64,000 nt of DNA from Hoeflea algicola (lineage in GTDB: Bacteria; Pseudomonadota; Alphaproteobacteria; Rhizobiales; Rhizobiaceae), in the NCBI RefSeq assembly GCF_026619415.1, contig NZ_JAOVZR010000001.1, positions 1,798,001 to 1,862,000 on the forward strand. The letters are read 5' to 3'. The translations under genes and the position numbers were made by a program. The notes beneath the pieces were generated by a model, which was not told where the DNA came from, ran no database searches, and saw only the letters and a program-made list of their open reading frames with translations. Position 1 is the first letter of the stretch; each line of letters opens with the position of its first letter. Below, one piece after another: positions 20,133 to 28,332 of the stretch.

Positions 20133-20726
20133 ATGAAGACCTTCCGCATCGTAATATGGGTTCTGGTTGCCGCTGTCGCGGTGGCGTTGGGGTGGCTCAC
20201 CTATGAATGGCAGGTAAGCCAGACAGAAACCGCCGCCAAACCCTATGGCGTGCCATTCGAGCTCGTCGACCAGAACGGCGCGCCGATCACCCAAGCCGCG
20301 TTTCAAGGCCGGCCCACGGCACTGTTCTTCGGCTTTACCCATTGCCCGGAAGTCTGCCCGACGACGCTGTTCGAACTCGATGGCTGGCTCAAGCAGGTCG
20401 ATCCCGATGGCGACAAGATCGGCGCCTATTTCATCACCGTCGACCCGGAACGCGACCCGCCGGAACTGCTTGGCGACTATGTGTCGAGCGTGACCGACCG
20501 GGTAATCGGCATTTCCGGCGCGCCCGAAAAGATCGCCGAGGTGATCAAGGGCTTCAACATCTATGCCAAGAAGGTGCCGGTGGATGCGGCCGATCCAGCA
20601 GGCGATTACACCATGGATCACACTGCCTCGGTGTTCCTGCTTGATGCCCAGGGCCGCTTCAAGAGCACCATTGCCTGGGGCGAAAATCCCGACAATGCTG
20701 TGGCCAAGCTCAAAAATCTTCTATAA
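20133..20726 (+). CDS. SCO1/SenC family copper/redox protein
   Basis: A 197-residue membrane-anchored thioredoxin-fold protein that helps load the CuA centre of cytochrome c oxidase or manages periplasmic thiols. An N-terminal helix (about 5-25) anchors it facing the periplasm. FFGFTHCPEVCPTTLFEL carries the CxxxC copper/redox pair, and the third ligand is His in TMDHTASVFLLD. ITVDPERDPPELLGDY is a further family block. GAGAGCCGAG precedes ATG 20133. No oxidase genes are in the window, so the client is inferred from the family. Confidence 0.93.
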   Translation: MKTFRIVIWVLVAAVAVALGWLTYEWQVSQTETAAKPYGVPFELVDQNGAPITQAAFQGRPTALFFGFTHCPEVCPTTLFELDGWLKQVDPDGDKIGAYFITVDPERDPPELLGDYVSSVTDRVIGISGAPEKIAEVIKGFNIYAKKVPVDAADPAGDYTMDHTASVFLLDAQGRFKSTIAWGENPDNAVAKLKNLL

Positions 20727-20917
20727 AGGCAACCGCCGCGGCAGATTTGCCGTAACAGACAACAGCGCAGTGCATCCGACTGGGTGCGCGGCGCTGTAGC
20801 TGTTTGATTGATGCATGTCGGTTGTCGTTTTAATGAAACCATTTGATCGCAACATGCATTAGAAGCATCATAACACCGTGCGGCCGGGCAACCCGGCACG
20901 CCACGACGGGAGCCGGC

Positions 20918-22792
20918 ATGGACGACATCGTTCTCAAACTCGCCGTGATCGGCGCCGCCGGCATCGTCGCGCAATGGTGCGCCTGGCGGCTGCAATTGCC
21001 GGCCATCGTGCTGCTGCTGGCCGCCGGATTCATCGCCGGCCCGGCCACCGGCTTTTTGGACCCGGCAGCCGATTTCGGCGACATCTACCGGCCGATGGTA
21101 TCGATTGCCGTGGCCATCATCCTGTTTGAAGGCGGACTGACCCTCAATGTCAGGGAAATCCGCGAAACCTCCACCGCAGTACGGCGCATCATCATGTATG
21201 CCGGACCGTTGACCTGGGTGATGGCCGCCTATGCCGCTCATCATATCGGCGGATTGAGCTGGCCAACGGCGATCGTGCTCGGCGCCATTCTGGTGGTCAC
21301 TGGACCTACGGTGATCATGCCGCTGTTGCGCCAGGCCCAGCTCGACGCCCGCCCTGCCTCGTTGTTGCGCTGGGAGGCGATCGTCAACGATCCGATCGGC
21401 GCACTGTTTGCCGTAGTTGCCTTTGAAGGCATCCTGGTTTTCATCGGGCTGCACGAAGCCGACAACCTGGTGATGCTGGTGGTGTTCGGCTTTTCGCTGT
21501 CGATTGGCGTCGGCTGGTTTGCGGCCAAGGCGGTGGTCTGGTCCTTCATCCGCGGCCATGTGCCCGAATATCTCAAGGCGCCAGTGCTGCTGGCCGTCAT
21601 CATCCTGTCCTATGCGCTGACCAACATGGTGCTCGAGGAAGCCGGGCTTCTGACCGTCACCATCATGGGCGTGGTGATGGCCAACAGCCGCATCGCCTCG
21701 CTCACCGATATGCGCCGCTTCAAGGAAACCATCACTACCTTGCTGGTGTCGGGCGTGTTCATCATCCTCACCGCTTCGCTGAGCATGGCCGACATCAAGT
21801 CGCTCGACTGGAGCGCGGCGCTGTTTGTGGCGACATTGCTGTTCATCATACGCCCGGTGGCGATCATGATCGCCACGATCCGCTCCGGCGCCACCATCCA
21901 GGAACGCATCCTGACCTCGTGGATTGCCCCGCGCGGTGTCGTCGCCGTGGCCGTGTCCGGCCTGTTCGGCACATTGCTGGCCGATGTCGGCGTCGAGGAT
22001 GCCGGCCGGATGGTGGCCTTCACCTTTGCTGTTGTCGTCACCACCATCGTGCTGCACGGCTTCACCCTGGCGCCGCTGGCGGCCTTCCTCAAGCTCAAGA
22101 AGACATCCCAGCCCGGCGTCCTGATCGTCGGCGGCTCACGCTGGTCGACGGCCCTTGCCGCCAAGCTCAACGAGGCGGAAGTGCCGGTGATGCTGGCGGA
22201 CCAGAACTGGAACCATTTGGCCGAAGCTCGGCTTGCCAACATTCCAGTTTATTTTGGCGAAGTACTGTCGGAAACGGCCCACCACGCGATCGACCCGAAA
22301 CGCTTTTCCACACTGATCGCGGCGGGCGACAACGATGCCTACAATGCACTGGTCTGCACCGATTTCGGCCCGGAACTCGGCCGCGACCGGGTGTTTCAGA
22401 TCGGCCGTATCGACGACAAGGCACGCCAGGCGCTGAGCTTCACCCTGGGTGGCCGCTCGTTGACCAAGGAAACCGTGAGCTTCCTCGATCTACGCGAAAA
22501 GCTGCTCAAGGGCTGGACCTTTCAGCTAACCCGCCTGACCGACGAGTTCGGCTGGGAAGCCTATCAGGCGGCCCGCACCGAAGGCGCCATGGTGCTGTTG
22601 TGGATCAAGCCCTCGGGCGCGCTGGTGTTTGCGTCAACGACGACGAACTCACCCGGCGCCAATGACCGGATCTTGAGTTTTGCCCTGCCGCGTGACGGCT
22701 CCAAGGCCGAGGCGGCAAGCAAGACCGCGCGCAAGGCAGAAATGACCGCCGCGGCCAAGACCTCCAGCGACGAAGGAAACAACCGTTCGTGA
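20918..22792 (+). CDS. Cation:proton antiporter with C-terminal Rossmann domain
   Basis: A 624-residue inner-membrane protein. Residues 1 to about 400 hold 11-13 membrane helices of the CPA (NhaP-type) antiporter fold; FEGGLTLNVREI, GAILVVTGPTVIMPLLRQ and the ion-site segment WEAIVNDPIGALFAVVAFE are family landmarks. Residues about 410-520 (QPGVLIVGGSRWSTALAAKL and the ADQNWNHLAEARL loop) form a Rossmann-like regulatory domain similar to TrkA-N. The acidic/Ala-rich tail is probably disordered. ATG 20918 has GGGAG six bases upstream; an in-frame ATG 25 codons earlier gives non-family residues. The stop overlaps the prmA start. Whether it moves Na+ or K+ is not clear from sequence. Confidence 0.9.
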   Translation: MDDIVLKLAVIGAAGIVAQWCAWRLQLPAIVLLLAAGFIAGPATGFLDPAADFGDIYRPMVSIAVAIILFEGGLTLNVREIRETSTAVRRIIMYAGPLTWVMAAYAAHHIGGLSWPTAIVLGAILVVTGPTVIMPLLRQAQLDARPASLLRWEAIVNDPIGALFAVVAFEGILVFIGLHEADNLVMLVVFGFSLSIGVGWFAAKAVVWSFIRGHVPEYLKAPVLLAVIILSYALTNMVLEEAGLLTVTIMGVVMANSRIASLTDMRRFKETITTLLVSGVFIILTASLSMADIKSLDWSAALFVATLLFIIRPVAIMIATIRSGATIQERILTSWIAPRGVVAVAVSGLFGTLLADVGVEDAGRMVAFTFAVVVTTIVLHGFTLAPLAAFLKLKKTSQPGVLIVGGSRWSTALAAKLNEAEVPVMLADQNWNHLAEARLANIPVYFGEVLSETAHHAIDPKRFSTLIAAGDNDAYNALVCTDFGPELGRDRVFQIGRIDDKARQALSFTLGGRSLTKETVSFLDLREKLLKGWTFQLTRLTDEFGWEAYQAARTEGAMVLLWIKPSGALVFASTTTNSPGANDRILSFALPRDGSKAEAASKTARKAEMTAAAKTSSDEGNNRS

Positions 22793-23676
22793 GCGACCAT
22801 CGTTTTTACATCGTCACCGACGAGGCCGGCGCCGCCCGCGCGCTTGATCTTCTGAGCGACCTGTTCGAGGACGGATTTGTGCCGATCGCCACCATGGAGG
22901 TCGACGAGGCAAACGGGATCTGGGAGGCTTCGGCCTACCAGACCGGCGACCCTGACGAAGCGCTCAAGGCGCAGATCGCCGCCTGTCTACAAGCAGATTT
23001 CCCCGGCGTTGAGATTCAGACCGAACTGTTTGGCGATGTCGACTGGATCGCCAAATCGCTTGAGGGGCTCAAGCCGGTGCGTGCCGGACGGTTCCTGGTT
23101 CATGGCGGCCATGACCGCGACATGGTCCGCCCGCACGATCTGGCGATCGAGCTGGAAGCAGGCCAGGCCTTCGGCACCGGCCACCACGGCACCACCGCGG
23201 GCTGCCTGGAAATGATTGAAAAGGTGATGCGCGCAGGCCCCGGTGGCCCCGCCTGGTTCAATCCGGTGCTGGATCTGGGCACCGGCTCCGGCGTGCTGGC
23301 CATTGCCGCTGCCCAGCTCGGTCCGGTGCGGGTGCTGGCCACCGATATCGACCCGGTGGCAACACGCGTGGCCCGCGCCAATGTGCGCCACAACCACCGC
23401 ACCGCGCAGATCGATTGCCTCACCGCGCCGGGCTTTCACGCCACCGCCTTTGCCGATGCCAGTCCGTTCCGGCTGATCATCGCCAACATCCTGGCCCGGC
23501 CGCTGATGCGCATGGCACCCGAGATCAAGCGGCACTTAGCGCCCGGCGGTTCGGTGATCCTGTCGGGGATTCTGGCCAGCCAGCGCTGGCAGGTGCTCGC
23601 CGCCTATAACGGCCAGGGCCTGCACCATGTCGAGACCCTGTGGCGCAATGGCTGGGTGACGATCCATCTGAAATAA
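22789..23676 (+). CDS. prmA: Ribosomal protein L11 methyltransferase
   Basis: PrmA methylates L11 of the large ribosomal subunit. The protein is 295 residues, the usual length. The N-terminal substrate-binding domain is followed by the class I methyltransferase core: GQAFGTGHHGTTAGCLEMI, LDLGTGSGVLAIAAAQ (SAM loop), ATDIDPVATRVARAN and the NIL segment FRLIIANILARPL, all PrmA signatures. It begins at GTG inside the antiporter stop (GTGA overlap), so it depends on translation of that gene; this pairing is unusual in function but clear in sequence. A convergent DUF1127 gene follows. Confidence 0.95.
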   Translation: MSDHRFYIVTDEAGAARALDLLSDLFEDGFVPIATMEVDEANGIWEASAYQTGDPDEALKAQIAACLQADFPGVEIQTELFGDVDWIAKSLEGLKPVRAGRFLVHGGHDRDMVRPHDLAIELEAGQAFGTGHHGTTAGCLEMIEKVMRAGPGGPAWFNPVLDLGTGSGVLAIAAAQLGPVRVLATDIDPVATRVARANVRHNHRTAQIDCLTAPGFHATAFADASPFRLIIANILARPLMRMAPEIKRHLAPGGSVILSGILASQRWQVLAAYNGQGLHHVETLWRNGWVTIHLK

Positions 23677-23728
23677 GCGTCGGTCACTGCCAACGCAGTG
23701 GACACACCAGTGCGCAAATACGAGCAAC

Positions 23729-23753
23729 AAAAAACGCCCCCCGAAGGAGCCGT
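23729..23753 (-). terminator. Rho-independent terminator with TTCG loop (minus strand)
   Basis: On the minus strand ACGGCTCC and GGGGGCGT pair (one mismatch, one G-T) around a TTCG loop and are followed by six T. It ends the DUF1127 gene and lies 53 bases beyond the prmA stop. Confidence 0.7.
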
Positions 23754-23794
23754 TGCTGTCTATTGCGACTGTACTGGTTCAGTCTGCATGAAGC

Positions 23795-23968
23795 CTAGAA
23801 CAGGTAGGCCTGCGAGCCTTCGCGACGAATTTCGTCGCGGGTGCGACCGAGCGCTGCAAGCTGATCGTCATCCATCGTCAACAGCGAACCATTGACGTAG
23901 CGGCGAACCTGAAGTTCGCGGGCGGCGACAAGGCGGTTGAAGGCATTCTGGAAGAATTTGCTGGACAT
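23795..23968 (-). CDS. DUF1127 domain small protein
   Basis: A 57-residue protein with the arginine-rich DUF1127 motif: FNRLVAARELQVRRYVNGSL followed by LTMDDDQLAALGRTRDEIRR. Members in alphaproteobacteria bind RNA or metabolic enzymes and affect phosphate, carbon or stress responses. Two ATGs are close together; the second (23968) has AGGA eight bases upstream, which fits better than the first at 23974. The 5' region to 24238 is shared with the divergent aminopeptidase gene. Function here is inferred from the family only. Confidence 0.85.
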   Translation of the reverse strand: MSSKFFQNAFNRLVAARELQVRRYVNGSLLTMDDDQLAALGRTRDEIRREGSQAYLF

Positions 23969-24238
23969 TTGCATGTTCCTTTTGGTCGAGTGAAACTTCA
24001 CTCCTCCTGTGTTTTGAAGATAAGGATTCCTGCGCGAATGTGCAGACCAGAGTTTGCACGGGAGCTATGCGGTGGTCGCATGAGTTGCGCGCGACCAATG
24101 CAACATGCGCATGAATTAGGCATTTTTGCTTGCCGCCCGAATATTTGGCTGGACGGTCGGGAGAAATTGCATTCGGGGATCTGCCAAATTCCCCGCGCCT
24201 TGCTATAACGGCGTCATCAACAGACCCTCGGGACCTCC

Positions 24239-26071
24239 ATGATGTTTCAAAATTTCGACGTGCTCTCCTCGCCCGATCAGGCGGCAAGCCGCATAGCCAG
24301 CCTGCGTGCCAACCTGAAGGCTTCCGGCATCGACGCCGTGGCGGTGCCGCGCTCGGACGAGTATCTGGGTGAATATGTGCCGGCTTGCGCCGAACGGCTG
24401 GCCTGGCTGACCGGCTTTACCGGTTCCGCCGGGCTGGTGCTGGTGCTCAAGGAGCAGGCGCACATCTTTGTCGATGGCCGTTACGCCGCCCAGGTACGGG
24501 CCCAGACCGACGCCGCGACTTTTACCTATCAGGACCTGATCGCCACGCCGCTGGCGCACCACCTCACCCACTCGGGCCTCAAGGGACTCAGGCTCGGCAT
24601 CGATCCCTGGACTTGGCCCACCGCCGATGTCGAGAAGCTCGAGGCAGCGCTCGACAGTCTCGGTGGCAAGCTGGTGCTGCTTGAGCGCAACCCGGTGGAC
24701 GCGATCTGGCAGGACCGGCCGCAGCCGCCGCTGGGCACGGTGACGATCCAGCCGCTCGATTATGCCGGCAGGCCCGCGCGCGACAAGCTGGCAATGATCG
24801 CCGAGGCCGCAAGCGACGGCGGCGCTGACGCGGTGATCCTGGCCGACCCGTCCTCGGTTGCCTGGAGCTTCAACATTCGCGGCGAAGACCTGCCCTCGAC
24901 ACCGCACCCGCTGTCGCGCGCCATCATCCCTGCCAATGGCCGGCCGCAATTGTTTATCGACAAGCGCAAGACCGGGATTGAGGCCGAAGCCTATCTGACG
25001 CAGCTCGCCGATCTCAATCCACCGTCACGCTTTGACGAGGCGTTGACGGCGCTGGGCCGTAGCGGTGGCAAGATCATGGTTGACCCGGCCGTGGCCTCGC
25101 ATGCCATCCCGATGCTGATCAAGGCTGCGGGCGGAACCGTGCTGACGGCGACCGACCCCGCCCGCCTGCCGCGCGCCACCAAGAATGCCGCCGAAATTGC
25201 CGGCAGCGCTGCCGTACACCGTCAGGACGGCGCCGCGATGGTCCGGTTTCTGGCCTGGCTCGACGATCAACAACCAGGCAGTCTCGATGAGATCGGCGCG
25301 GCTCGTCAGCTCGAACAGTTTCGCCGCGACACCGGCGAAGCCATGCAGATGCCGCTCAAGGCGCTGTCCTTCGACACCATTTCCGGCGCCGGGCCAAATG
25401 CGGCGATCATGCATTACCGGGTCAACACCCAGACCAACCGCCGGGTTGAATCCGGAGAAATGCTGCTGATTGATTCGGGCGGGCAATATGTCGGCGGCAC
25501 CACCGACATCACCCGCACCATTGCCGTGGGCGACGTGCCCGAGGAGCAGAAGCGGTTCTTCACGCTGGTGCTCAAGGGCATGATCGCCATCAGCCTGCTG
25601 CGCTTCCCGCAAGGCACCCGCGGCCTGGACATCGACGCCTTTGCCCGGATTGCGCTGTGGAAGGCCGGCGCCGATTTCGCCCATGGCACCGGCCATGGCG
25701 TCGGCAGCTATCTTTCGGTTCACGAAGGCCCGCAGACGATTTCACGGCGCGGCGTGCAGGAACTGCTGCCCGGCATGATCGTTTCCAACGAACCGGGCTA
25801 CTATCGTGACGGCGGGTTCGGCATTCGCATCGAGAACCTGGTCACCGTGCATCCGCCGCGCGACATTCCCGGCGGCGACAAGCCAATGCTCGGGTTTGAC
25901 ACGCTGACGCTGTGCCCGATCGACCAGCGGCTGATCCTCAAGGACTTGCTGGATCAGGTCGAGCGGGAGTGGCTCGATGCCTATCACGCCCGGGTGCGCG
26001 AAGAACTCTCGCCGCTGTTGTCGGGTGACACGGCATTGACGTGGTTGGGGGCAGCGACGGAGCCGCTGTAA
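24239..26071 (+). CDS. pepP: Aminopeptidase P family (Xaa-Pro aminopeptidase, M24B)
   Basis: A 610-residue cytoplasmic metallopeptidase that removes N-terminal residues before proline. It has the long eukaryote-like layout: two creatinase N-terminal domains (about 1-300), then the pita-bread M24 domain. Metal ligands are visible in order: Asp in LIDSGGQYVGGTTDITRT (two Asp, 11 apart), His in GTGHGVGSYLSVHEGPQ, Glu in SNEPGYYRDGGFGIRIEN (two Glu). The C-terminal extension KDLLDQVEREWLDAYHARVRE is the APP C-terminal helix block. Start ATGATG at 24239; a TATAA-like element (GCTATAA) near 24202-24208 could be its -10. The next gene is convergent. Confidence 0.92.
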   Translation: MMFQNFDVLSSPDQAASRIASLRANLKASGIDAVAVPRSDEYLGEYVPACAERLAWLTGFTGSAGLVLVLKEQAHIFVDGRYAAQVRAQTDAATFTYQDLIATPLAHHLTHSGLKGLRLGIDPWTWPTADVEKLEAALDSLGGKLVLLERNPVDAIWQDRPQPPLGTVTIQPLDYAGRPARDKLAMIAEAASDGGADAVILADPSSVAWSFNIRGEDLPSTPHPLSRAIIPANGRPQLFIDKRKTGIEAEAYLTQLADLNPPSRFDEALTALGRSGGKIMVDPAVASHAIPMLIKAAGGTVLTATDPARLPRATKNAAEIAGSAAVHRQDGAAMVRFLAWLDDQQPGSLDEIGAARQLEQFRRDTGEAMQMPLKALSFDTISGAGPNAAIMHYRVNTQTNRRVESGEMLLIDSGGQYVGGTTDITRTIAVGDVPEEQKRFFTLVLKGMIAISLLRFPQGTRGLDIDAFARIALWKAGADFAHGTGHGVGSYLSVHEGPQTISRRGVQELLPGMIVSNEPGYYRDGGFGIRIENLVTVHPPRDIPGGDKPMLGFDTLTLCPIDQRLILKDLLDQVEREWLDAYHARVREELSPLLSGDTALTWLGAATEPL

Positions 26072-26131
26072 ACTACGGGGGATCGCGGATACAAAGGGGA
26101 CTGGGAAAAAACAGCCGGTCGCCTTTGGCCT

Positions 26132-26449
26132 TTACAGCCCCGCAGCCCTGAGCGCCACGATCAGCGCCCAGCCGATGCCGAACATGGCCATCATCGGGAT
26201 ACGCAGGCCGATCACCAGGCAGATCCCCAGTGTCAGTGCTTCGGCCGGGCCGTTGAACACGGCTGCCGGCGCCACCAGGGTGGTCAGCACTGCGGCGGGA
26301 ACGGCGTTGAGCGCGGCCTCGACCCGCGGCGGAATCCGTTTGACCCGCGACAGTACCAGATGCCCGCCCACCCGCGTCGCATAGGTGACCAGCGCACCGG
26401 CGATGATGATCCAGATATTGACCGATACGCCGAGAAAATCATTGCTCAT
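26132..26449 (-). CDS. azlD: AzlD-type branched-chain amino acid transporter small subunit
   Basis: A 105-residue membrane protein with four predicted helices and the AzlD signature TYATRVGGHLVLSRVKRIPPRVEAALNAVPAAVL. AzlD pairs with AzlC to export branched-chain amino acids (and azaleucine) in bacteria. Its start overlaps the azlC stop by four bases (ATGA), so the two subunits are made together. Length is typical. Confidence 0.9.
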   Translation of the reverse strand: MSNDFLGVSVNIWIIIAGALVTYATRVGGHLVLSRVKRIPPRVEAALNAVPAAVLTTLVAPAAVFNGPAEALTLGICLVIGLRIPMMAMFGIGWALIVALRAAGL

Positions 26450-27168
26450 AATGGCGCCTCCGCCGCGTCAGCCACCGGATCGTCGGGCTTGAGCGGCAGC
26501 AGCACGGCAACGCAGACGCCGACCAGCGCACCGAGGCTGACATGCCAAGGCGAGCCGACCAGCCAGTAAGCCAGTATCGACCCGAGACCCGAGGCAATGA
26601 CCACCGGCAGCCAGTTGGCGCGCTTGCGAAATCCCAGCACCAGGCCGAGGAAATAGATCGACAGCACGAAATCCAGGCCAATGGCTTCGGGATGAGCGAT
26701 CAGATTGCCAAACAGTGCGCCGGCCCACGCCTCCAGCACCCAGAAGATGTAGATCGGCACAGCCAACCCCATATACCAGGCGAAGGTCAGCGGCTTGCCG
26801 ACCTCATAACGGGTCTCGGCGGCTGCAAACTGCGGATCAACCAGAAAGAAGAACGCGACAGCCTTGCGCCATCCCGGGATCAGATCCATCTTGCGCCCCA
26901 GCGCTGCCGAATAGAGTACATGGCGGAAATTGACAGCAAACACCGAAAAAACGACCAGCCAGGGGGCCACATGGGCGCCGAACAGCTCGATGCCGACCAT
27001 CTGGCTGGCGCCAGCATAGAGCATGGCGCTCATCAGCACCGCTTCGCCAATGCTCAGGCCGTTATCCACGGCGAGCGCGCCAAACAGCAGGCCGAAGGGC
27101 GCTGCGGAAGCAACGATCGGCAGGCTGTCACGCGCACCGTGCCAGAAATGTCGTCGGGAAGTGGTCAT
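26446..27168 (-). CDS. azlC: AzlC family branched-chain amino acid permease
   Basis: A 240-residue inner-membrane protein with about six helices. ARDSLPIVASAAPFGLLFGA at the N-terminus and YAGASQMVGIELFGAHVAPW are AzlC landmarks; NFRHVLYSAALGRKMDLIPGW and FLVDPQFAAAE follow in the usual order. It forms the large subunit of the AzlCD exporter with the overlapping azlD. Two perfect dyads sit in the 50 bases upstream and may bind the regulator; in Bacillus the locus is governed by an Lrp-type protein, but no regulator gene is adjacent here. Confidence 0.92.
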   Translation of the reverse strand: MTTSRRHFWHGARDSLPIVASAAPFGLLFGALAVDNGLSIGEAVLMSAMLYAGASQMVGIELFGAHVAPWLVVFSVFAVNFRHVLYSAALGRKMDLIPGWRKAVAFFFLVDPQFAAAETRYEVGKPLTFAWYMGLAVPIYIFWVLEAWAGALFGNLIAHPEAIGLDFVLSIYFLGLVLGFRKRANWLPVVIASGLGSILAYWLVGSPWHVSLGALVGVCVAVLLPLKPDDPVADAAEAPL

Positions 27169-27196
27169 CAGGGCTCCAAATGCAGGCCCGATCGGT

Positions 27197-27215
27197 AGGT
27201 CAGCATTACTGACCT
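27197..27215. promoter_or_regulatory. 7-5-7 dyad upstream of azlC
   Basis: AGGTCAG (27197-27203) and CTGACCT (27209-27215) are exact inverted arms around CATTA, 29 bases upstream of the azlC start. A second shorter dyad, TCAAT-AGC-ATTGA, follows 7-19 bases further on. Both sit where an operator or -10/-35 overlap would be expected for azlCD. Confidence 0.4.
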
Positions 27216-27287
27216 GTCAATTCAATAGCATTGATGTTGAGATGAAGCGCACTGATACGCCGGATTACGCATCAAGTGTGCACGCGC

Positions 27288-28013
27288 TCAGACAACCTCC
27301 GCCTTGCGCGCCAGATATACGGTCTGGGTGAACGGCTTGTCCTGCAGCGGATTGTGAAACGTCACCGGTTCGGCCCAGGCTTCGGCAAACACCTGCGCCA
27401 GCCGGTTGGTAAAACTGTCGTCGGTGCCTTCATCCGACCAGAGCCCGAACACCCCGCCCGGCTTGAGGTGGGCTGCCAGCGCCGCAAGGCCTTCCGGCTG
27501 GTAGAAACTCTCGCTGCGCGGATCGAGCAGCGCGTCAGGCGAATGGTCGATGTCGAGCAGGATCGCATCGAACAAGCGCCCCGGCGCGTCCGGATCGAAA
27601 CCGCCCTCGCCGCGGGCCATGGCGAAAAAATCGCCCTCCACCAATTGGCAGCGGGGGTCGCCGGTCAGTTCCGGGCCCAGCGGCAACAGGCCGGTGCCGT
27701 GCCAGTCGATGACTGCTTCGAGATACTCAACGACGATCAGCGAACCGGTACGTGGCTCATCAAGCGCGGCCTTTGCGGTAAATCCGAGCCCGAGCCCGCC
27801 GACCACCACGTCAAGCCCCTCGCCCGGCCTGGCCGCCAGCCCCAACGTGGCAAGGGCGATTTCCGATGCCGTGAACAGATCCGACATCAGGTGCTCTTCA
27901 CCGAGCTTGATCTCGAGAATATCCACCCCGAGCCGGGCCTCGCGCCGTCGTCTGAGCACCAGCGCACCGATCGGCGTCGGCCGGTAATCGAGTTCTTCGA
28001 ACAATCTGCTCAT
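27288..28013 (-). CDS. Spermidine synthase-like methyltransferase-fold protein
   Basis: A 241-residue protein starting MSRLFEELDYRPTPIGALVL. It has the spermidine-synthase type Rossmann fold: EEHLMSDLFTASEIALATLG, the nucleotide loop VVVGGLGLGFTAKAAL, VVEYLEAVIDWH (acidic residue after the second strand) and FDAILLDIDHSPDALL. It lacks an obvious full polyamine-site signature, so it may be one of the many spermidine-synthase-like proteins of unknown substrate. The chosen ATG matches the family start; a start 46 codons upstream adds unlikely low-complexity residues. Monocistronic, divergent from the phosphate transporter. Confidence 0.75.
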   Translation of the reverse strand: MSRLFEELDYRPTPIGALVLRRRREARLGVDILEIKLGEEHLMSDLFTASEIALATLGLAARPGEGLDVVVGGLGLGFTAKAALDEPRTGSLIVVEYLEAVIDWHGTGLLPLGPELTGDPRCQLVEGDFFAMARGEGGFDPDAPGRLFDAILLDIDHSPDALLDPRSESFYQPEGLAALAAHLKPGGVFGLWSDEGTDDSFTNRLAQVFAEAWAEPVTFHNPLQDKPFTQTVYLARKAEVV

Positions 28014-28332
28014 GGCGTATTTTGCTCCAGTCCGGTGCTCTGCCCTGACTGATCCGGCGGCAGGGCTGTCGTCTTTATCGACGCTTTGGTCTTTACTGAC
28101 AAGCGGCGCCGGTAGCCGGGGATTGGGCTTGACCTGCGCCTTTGACGTCACATTTACTTCAAAACCGCCTGGAACCGGGAAAATACGTTGATACAGCCGG
28201 GCTTCGGCTTGACGGAACCGCGGCAGGCGTTCATCGACACCACATCGGCGGCCTCAAGGCTGCCGGATCGGGCTTCAGCCGGTACGAACCGGCAAGCCGG
28301 ACTGGACCGGAACACGGGAAACACAACCTCCA
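28014..28332. other. Divergent intergenic region without a gene
   Basis: About 320 bases between the spermidine-synthase-like gene and the PiT transporter. No frame looks coding. A TGACGTCA palindrome (about 28143-28150) is present. I looked for a Pho box (tandem CTGTCAT-type repeats) and found only a poor single half-match, so phosphate control is not supported by sequence. Confidence 0.4.

Noticed and set aside
28014..28332. Pho box before the phosphate transporter
   Set aside because: Only one poor half-site (CTGTCGTC) is present; tandem CTGTCAT-like repeats are missing.
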